Source: CAYGWX01 sp964353855 [NCBI: uncultured bacterium] (GTDB taxonomy: Bacteria > Edwardsbacteria > CAYGWX01). From it: DNA of 7,683 nucleotides. The DNA is taken from assembly GCA_964353855.1 (NCBI GenBank), contig CAYGWX010000083.1:1-7683 (forward strand), read 5' to 3'. The notes below the pieces were generated by a model that was not told the origin of the DNA, did not search any database, and worked only from the letters and a program-made list of their open reading frames with translations. Shown here in pieces: positions 5,782 to 7,683 of the stretch. Within the stretch, counting starts at the first letter, position 1. Every line of letters begins with the position of its first letter. A program made the position numbers and the translations under genes.

Positions 5782-6140
5782 CGTTTGAGCATCTGCTTCT
5801 TGAGCTCCCCCTCGATCCGTTTGAGCTTCCGCCGGATGGTCTCCTCGCCGCACCCTCTGGCCCTGGCGATCCCCGCGATGCTCTGCGGGCCGTTCCGGTA
5901 AAAGCCGTAGCGCGCGAGGAGGAGCTTCACGCCCTCGGGCCCGACACGGCTCAGGGCCGACCAGAACCTCAGGAGGTCCCGGCTGTCCAGGCCGAGCCCC
6001 CAGGTAAGAGCCGACCCGTCATTCCCGCTTTTCCCGGTCCGGGCGGTGACGGCCTGCTGGGTGTGGAAGCTGAGGATCTCCTTGGGCCCGTACCCCGGGA
6101 CCAGGCAGTGAAACTCCTCCACCCGTCTTTCCTTCTTCAT
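5775..6140 (-). CDS. small sigma-70 region 4-like HTH protein (copy A)
   Basis: 121 residues from the ATG at 6140, which has AAAGGAGG a few bases upstream. The longer frame starting at 6239 only translates the palindrome at 6165-6208 and is rejected. Residues about 54-118 resemble sigma-70 region 4: RDLLRFWSALSRVGPEGVKL, then RYG (77-79), the HTH segment SIAGIARARGCGEETIRRKL (87-106) and a basic end. There is no region 2, so it cannot act as a complete sigma factor; a DNA-binding regulator is more likely. It is a paralogue of the 138-aa protein encoded just upstream (shared RYG, A-x2-AR-x-RGC, E-x-IR), though very divergent. Residues 31-41 come exactly from an embedded GTCAT palindrome. Its TGA stop lies in a heptamer array. 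Confidence 0.7.
   Translation of the reverse strand: MKKERRVEEFHCLVPGYGPKEILSFHTQQAVTARTGKSGNDGSALTWGLGLDSRDLLRFWSALSRVGPEGVKLLLARYGFYRNGPQSIAGIARARGCGEETIRRKLKRIEGELKKQMLKRQ
6018..6050. repeat. GTCAT palindrome embedded in frame in a coding region
   Basis: Begins gtcattcccgctt, identical over 13 bases to the palindrome at 6166-6178. It ends gcggtgac, which is the expected right arm gcgggaatgac with three bases missing. The centre holds cccgg-t-ccggg. The element is 33 bases, exactly codons 31-41 of the HTH gene, and contributes VTARTGKSGND between the N-terminus and the HTH domain. Confidence 0.65.
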
Positions 6141-6164
6141 CCTTCCTCCTTTCTTTGTTTTAGG

Positions 6165-6208
6165 CGTCATTCCCGCTTGCCCCGATTTATCGGGGCAGGG
6201 CGGGAATC
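6165..6208. repeat. nested GTCAT palindrome
   Basis: Outer arms attcccgc (6169-6176) and gcgggaat (6200-6207). A second perfect 9-base hairpin, tgccccgat/atcggggca (6178-6186 and 6189-6197), occupies the place of the usual short loop. It lies just upstream of copy A's ribosome binding site. Confidence 0.8.
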
Positions 6209-6279
6209 CAGTGTCTTTGGTTTGTCGTTCAATTAGCAATTTAAAATGCTAATTTTTCATTTTACAATTGGTCTTTCCC

Positions 6280-6300
6280 GTCTACAGTCCACAGTCTACC
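6280..6300. repeat. short heptamer array, GTCTACA type, over a stop codon
   Basis: Three units, gtctaca, gtccaca and gtctacc, with a weaker fourth (gtcgcct). On the minus strand the unit is TGTAGAC. The TAG stop of the 138-aa HTH gene (6298-6296) lies inside the third unit. Confidence 0.7.
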
Positions 6301-6712
6301 GTCGCCTGAGGAGGTATCTCCTGAGCTTCTTCCTGATCTTCTCGATCCTCCCCCGGATGCCCTCCGGGGTGCAGCCCCTTATCCGGGCGAGCTCGGCCAG
6401 GGTCCGGGGCGGCCCCTCGATCCCGTACCTGTGGGTGATGAGCTCCCGGTCTTCCGGGGCGAGCCGGTCCAGGGCGAGGTGAAGGCTGGCGTGGCGCTCC
6501 TTTTGGAGGACCAGCTCCTCGGGCGAGGGCGCGGCGGCCCGTTCCGGGTAGTGCTCCCATCTCCCGCCTCCTCTCCTGACCAGGGGTTCGTACGACCATT
6601 CCAAGGCCTTCCCGGTCTCCGACTCCAGGTCCGTGAACAGGATGGTCTTGGGCCTCCTGGCCCGGGCTTTCCCCGGTCTCCTGTCCCGGTCTTCGACTGC
6701 CGTGTCCTGCAT
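6296..6712 (-). CDS. small sigma-70 region 4-like HTH protein (copy B)
   Basis: 138 residues from the ATG at 6712. AAGGAGG lies eight bases upstream, better placed than the earlier ATG at 6742, which sits inside a repeat. Residues 1-25 are very basic. From about 64 the protein looks like a sigma-70 C-terminal part: SPEELVLQKERHASLHLALD (63-82), RLAPEDRELITHRYGIEG (83-100), then the region 4.2-like HTH TLAELARIRGCTPEGIRGRI (104-123) and a basic tail. The recognition helix differs from the usual V-R-Q-I-E pattern. No region 2 exists for -10 recognition, so a regulator or diverged sigma relic is likelier than a full sigma factor. A long possible leader (about 310 bases from the promoter at 7033-7060) precedes it. 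The 155-base gap to copy A allows cotranscription. Confidence 0.75.
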   Translation of the reverse strand: MQDTAVEDRDRRPGKARARRPKTILFTDLESETGKALEWSYEPLVRRGGGRWEHYPERAAAPSPEELVLQKERHASLHLALDRLAPEDRELITHRYGIEGPPRTLAELARIRGCTPEGIRGRIEKIRKKLRRYLLRRR

Positions 6713-6736
6713 CACATCTTCCTCCTTATTTTTGGG

Positions 6737-6774
6737 CGTCATTGCGAGGAGCGGAAGCGACGAAACAATCTCGC
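6737..6774. repeat. GTCATTGCGAGG-type intergenic repeat
   Basis: Starts cgtcattgcgaggagcgg and ends gacgaaacaatctcgc. Pairs attg with caat and gcgag with ctcgc. From memory this matches a widespread repeat type in bacterial genomes. It lies just upstream of copy B's ribosome binding site. Confidence 0.7.
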
Positions 6775-6804
6775 CGTTACTATTCCCGCAGGCACAAAGA
6801 CGCC

Positions 6805-6830
6805 CGTCATGCTGAGCTTAACTCAGCATC
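6805..6830. repeat. GTCAT-type palindrome
   Basis: CGTC, perfect arms atgctgag (6809-6816) and ctcagcat (6822-6829), loop cttaa, then C. About 95 bases upstream of copy B's ATG. Confidence 0.8.
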
Positions 6831-6843
6831 TCTTTGGCTATTA

Positions 6844-6916
6844 GGTTAAAGTTTGTGAAGCGGTTTACTAAGGAGTGAATCTTGATGCAGTTTTTCTGGC
6901 AGGTTTGCTGCGAACT
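6844..6916. repeat. diverged duplicated module, copy 2
   Basis: Counterpart of 5650-5725. It contains ggttaaag, cttgatgcagttttt, ggcaggtt, ctgc and actg in the same order and nearly the same spacing, again just after a GTCAT palindrome and before a heptamer array. Confidence 0.55.
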
Positions 6917-6977
6917 GAGCTACGAAGTGTTTGTTCTTTAGGTCATCGGTTTAGCCTCTTTAGGTTTTAGGGCTTTA

Positions 6978-7012
6978 ATTCCGCATTCCGCATTCCAAAA
7001 TCCGCATTGGAA
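6978..7012. repeat. heptamer tandem array, ATTCCGC type
   Basis: Five units: attccgc, attccgc, attccaa, aatccgc, attggaa. It lies directly downstream, in transcription order, of the minus-strand promoter at 7033-7060. Confidence 0.75.
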
Positions 7013-7032
7013 TTATCCTCTCCCCCTCCACA

Positions 7033-7060
7033 ATTCTACCAGATATTTCTGTTTTGTCAA
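7033..7060 (-). promoter_or_regulatory. extended -10 sigma-70 promoter for the HTH gene cluster
   Basis: On the minus strand TTGACA (7060-7055), a 16-base spacer and TAGAAT (7038-7033) preceded by TGG, an extended -10. The nearest minus-strand gene is copy B, which implies a leader of about 310 bases full of repeats. The promoter could serve all three accessory genes. Confidence 0.6.
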
Positions 7061-7250
7061 GTGCGGGAACACGACTTACGTGGTACAAGCGTTTTTCAAG
7101 GGATTGAATTTCAGGGATTTAAGAATAATCGTATCTTCGTAACCCACTTTTTACAGGTGAAAATATGAGTTATACATAGGTATATATAAAATGACGTAAC
7201 GGACGGTAAGTGTCGGATAATAGCGTCAGGGGCCTGGAGGCCCCCCATCC
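7061..7250. other. AT-rich non-coding island
   Basis: No credible gene. Base composition drops sharply against the rest of the window, most of all at 7150-7195, where tatatataaaatg and a plus-strand TTTACA-like box occur. A small hairpin, ggggcc-tgga-ggcccc (7229-7244), closes the stretch. It may hold promoters or be remnant foreign DNA; nothing more can be supported. Confidence 0.5.
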
Positions 7251-7252
7251 TC

Positions 7253-7277
7253 GTCATGCTGAACTCGTTTCAGCATC
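7253..7277. repeat. GTCAT-type palindrome
   Basis: CGTC-like flank, perfect arms atgctgaa (7256-7263) and ttcagcat (7269-7276), loop ctcgt, then C. It is the intact relative of the eroded copy at 2244. Confidence 0.8.
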
Positions 7278-7294
7278 TCGTCGCTCATTTTTTC

Positions 7295-7345
7295 ATTCCG
7301 CACTCCGCGTTCCGCGTTGAAAAGGCTCCGCATTCCAAAATCCGC
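7295..7345. repeat. interrupted heptamer array, ATTCCGC type
   Basis: Units attccgc, actccgc, gttccgc, gttgaaa, then a 9-base interruption, then attccaa and aatccgc. Begins 18 bases after the palindrome at 7253. Confidence 0.65.
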
Positions 7346-7389
7346 CCATCGCGATTTGGGCCTTCCTTGCCGTCTTCTTTCTTGTCTTT

Positions 7390-7424
7390 ATTCCGCAATC
7401 CCCATTCCAAAATCCAAAATCAGA
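7390..7424. repeat. heptamer tandem array, ATTCCAA type
   Basis: Units attccgc, aatcccc, attccaa, aatccaa, aatcaga. It runs directly into the G-rich repeat that follows. Confidence 0.65.
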
Positions 7425-7431
7425 GGGGTGT

Positions 7432-7464
7432 GGGTGTTTGGTGGGTGTTCATTGGGTGTACTCT
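7432..7464. repeat. three 11-base GGGTGT direct repeats
   Basis: Units of 11 bases share GGGTGT followed by five variable bases (7432-7442, 7443-7453, 7454-7464). An extra GGGTGT sits at 7426-7431. An 11-base period keeps the cores on one face of the helix, as in arrays of protein-binding sites. The G runs could also form a loose quadruplex. Confidence 0.5.
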
Positions 7465-7540
7465 GGGCCACCAAAACGAGGGTCTGGGTGGCCCATGGTT
7501 GGCCCACTCCTGATTTTTGGGGGTCCCACCCCTCGTTTTT
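7464..7540 (+). promoter_or_regulatory. mutually exclusive hairpins ending in a T tract
   Basis: Hairpin 1 pairs tgggccacc (7464-7472) with ggtggccca (7487-7495). Hairpin 2 pairs aaaacgaggg (7473-7482), the loop of hairpin 1, with ccctcgtttt (7530-7539), followed by one more T. Both arms are perfect and they cannot coexist. The layout resembles an attenuator on the plus strand, but the second loop is long (47 bases) and no plus-strand gene is visible. Confidence 0.35.
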
Positions 7541-7590
7541 CAGTTCTTTTGCTTGTTCCTCGTAACGCCTGTAAGGTGGCCCTGATTACG

Positions 7591-7615
7591 CGAAAAGGGG
7601 CTTTTGGGCCCCTTT
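7591..7615 (-). terminator. terminator-like hairpin
   Basis: Perfect arms aaaggggc (7594-7601) and gcccettt-type partner at 7608-7615 (gcccc followed by ttt), loop ttttgg. The minus-strand tail is TTTTCG, so it may end a minus-strand transcript entering from the right of the window. On the plus strand the tail is CGTTGTG, a weaker fit. Confidence 0.5.
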
Positions 7616-7683
7616 CGTTGTGAAATGTTATGGGAATTGTAAAACATCTGGTAGCTATGGTAGACTGGTATCCAGATGGGAGT
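7616..7683. other. non-coding right edge
   Basis: No gene recognised. An inverted pair catctgg (7645-7651) and ccagatg (7672-7678) encloses loose repeats of ggta. It may belong to the 3' or 5' flank of a gene outside the window. Confidence 0.3.

Noticed and set aside
6141-6239. N-terminal extension of copy A from an upstream start at 6239
   Set aside because: It only translates the palindrome at 6165-6208; a good ribosome binding site supports the ATG at 6140.
5692-6912. Sigma-54 promoters in the duplicated modules
   Set aside because: GGCAG-N-CTGC resembles the GG/GC spacing but misses key bases, and it would point along the gene-free plus strand.
4701-7424. CRISPR array
   Set aside because: Repeats are 7 bases, contiguous and without unique spacers; the palindromes are irregularly spaced and no cas gene is present.
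7426-7456. G-quadruplex
   Set aside because: Four G runs exist but two loops are eight bases long; too weak for a separate claim.
7256-7623. Plus-strand frames of 60-85 codons at the right end
   Set aside because: They run through palindromes and heptamer arrays, lack ribosome binding sites and show no domain.

Overview
The window reads as a GC-rich bacterial chromosome segment. All supported genes lie on the minus strand, so transcription runs from high to low coordinates. Adjacent twitching-type ATPases point to a type IV pilus-bearing, probably Gram-negative bacterium. The many GTCAT-type intergenic palindromes resemble those I associate with Desulfobacterota and Nitrospirota-like genomes, but that placement is a weak inference.

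Left part (1-2220), core metabolism: the start of a CDGSH iron-sulfur protein behind a near-perfect sigma-70 promoter; an Nfu/NifU C-terminal-type Fe-S carrier with its own terminator; and two unrelated class I SAM-dependent methyltransferases, one of O-methyltransferase type and one with a TTG start and a clear ribosome binding site.

Middle part (2190-4650), pilus motors: a canonical PilT-like ATPase is followed, with a one-base TGATG overlap, by a second PilT-like ATPase. The second has lost the P-loop Ser, the GEMRD motif and the His-box histidine. A promoter and a terminator bracket the pair.

Right part (4650-7683), accessory and repeat-rich: two divergent small proteins with sigma-70 region 4-like helix-turn-helix domains, and a 216-aa protein of unknown function with a fibronectin III-like C-terminal half and an ideal Shine-Dalgarno sequence. 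The intervals between them share an order in the direction of transcription: period-7 tandem repeats at or near the preceding stop codon, a spacer (in two intervals a recognisably duplicated module), GTCAT palindromes, a ribosome binding site, then the gene. The palindrome arms covary between copies. One palindrome sits in frame as exactly 11 codons inside one HTH gene. The last ~970 bases hold no credible gene. They contain a promoter, an AT-rich island, more palindromes and heptamer arrays, three 11-bp GGGTGT repeats, two mutually exclusive hairpins and a terminator-like hairpin.

The most noteworthy material is this repeat organisation around the three accessory genes and the degenerate second pilus ATPase. 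No defence system, CRISPR array, transposase, integrase, tRNA or rRNA is visible.
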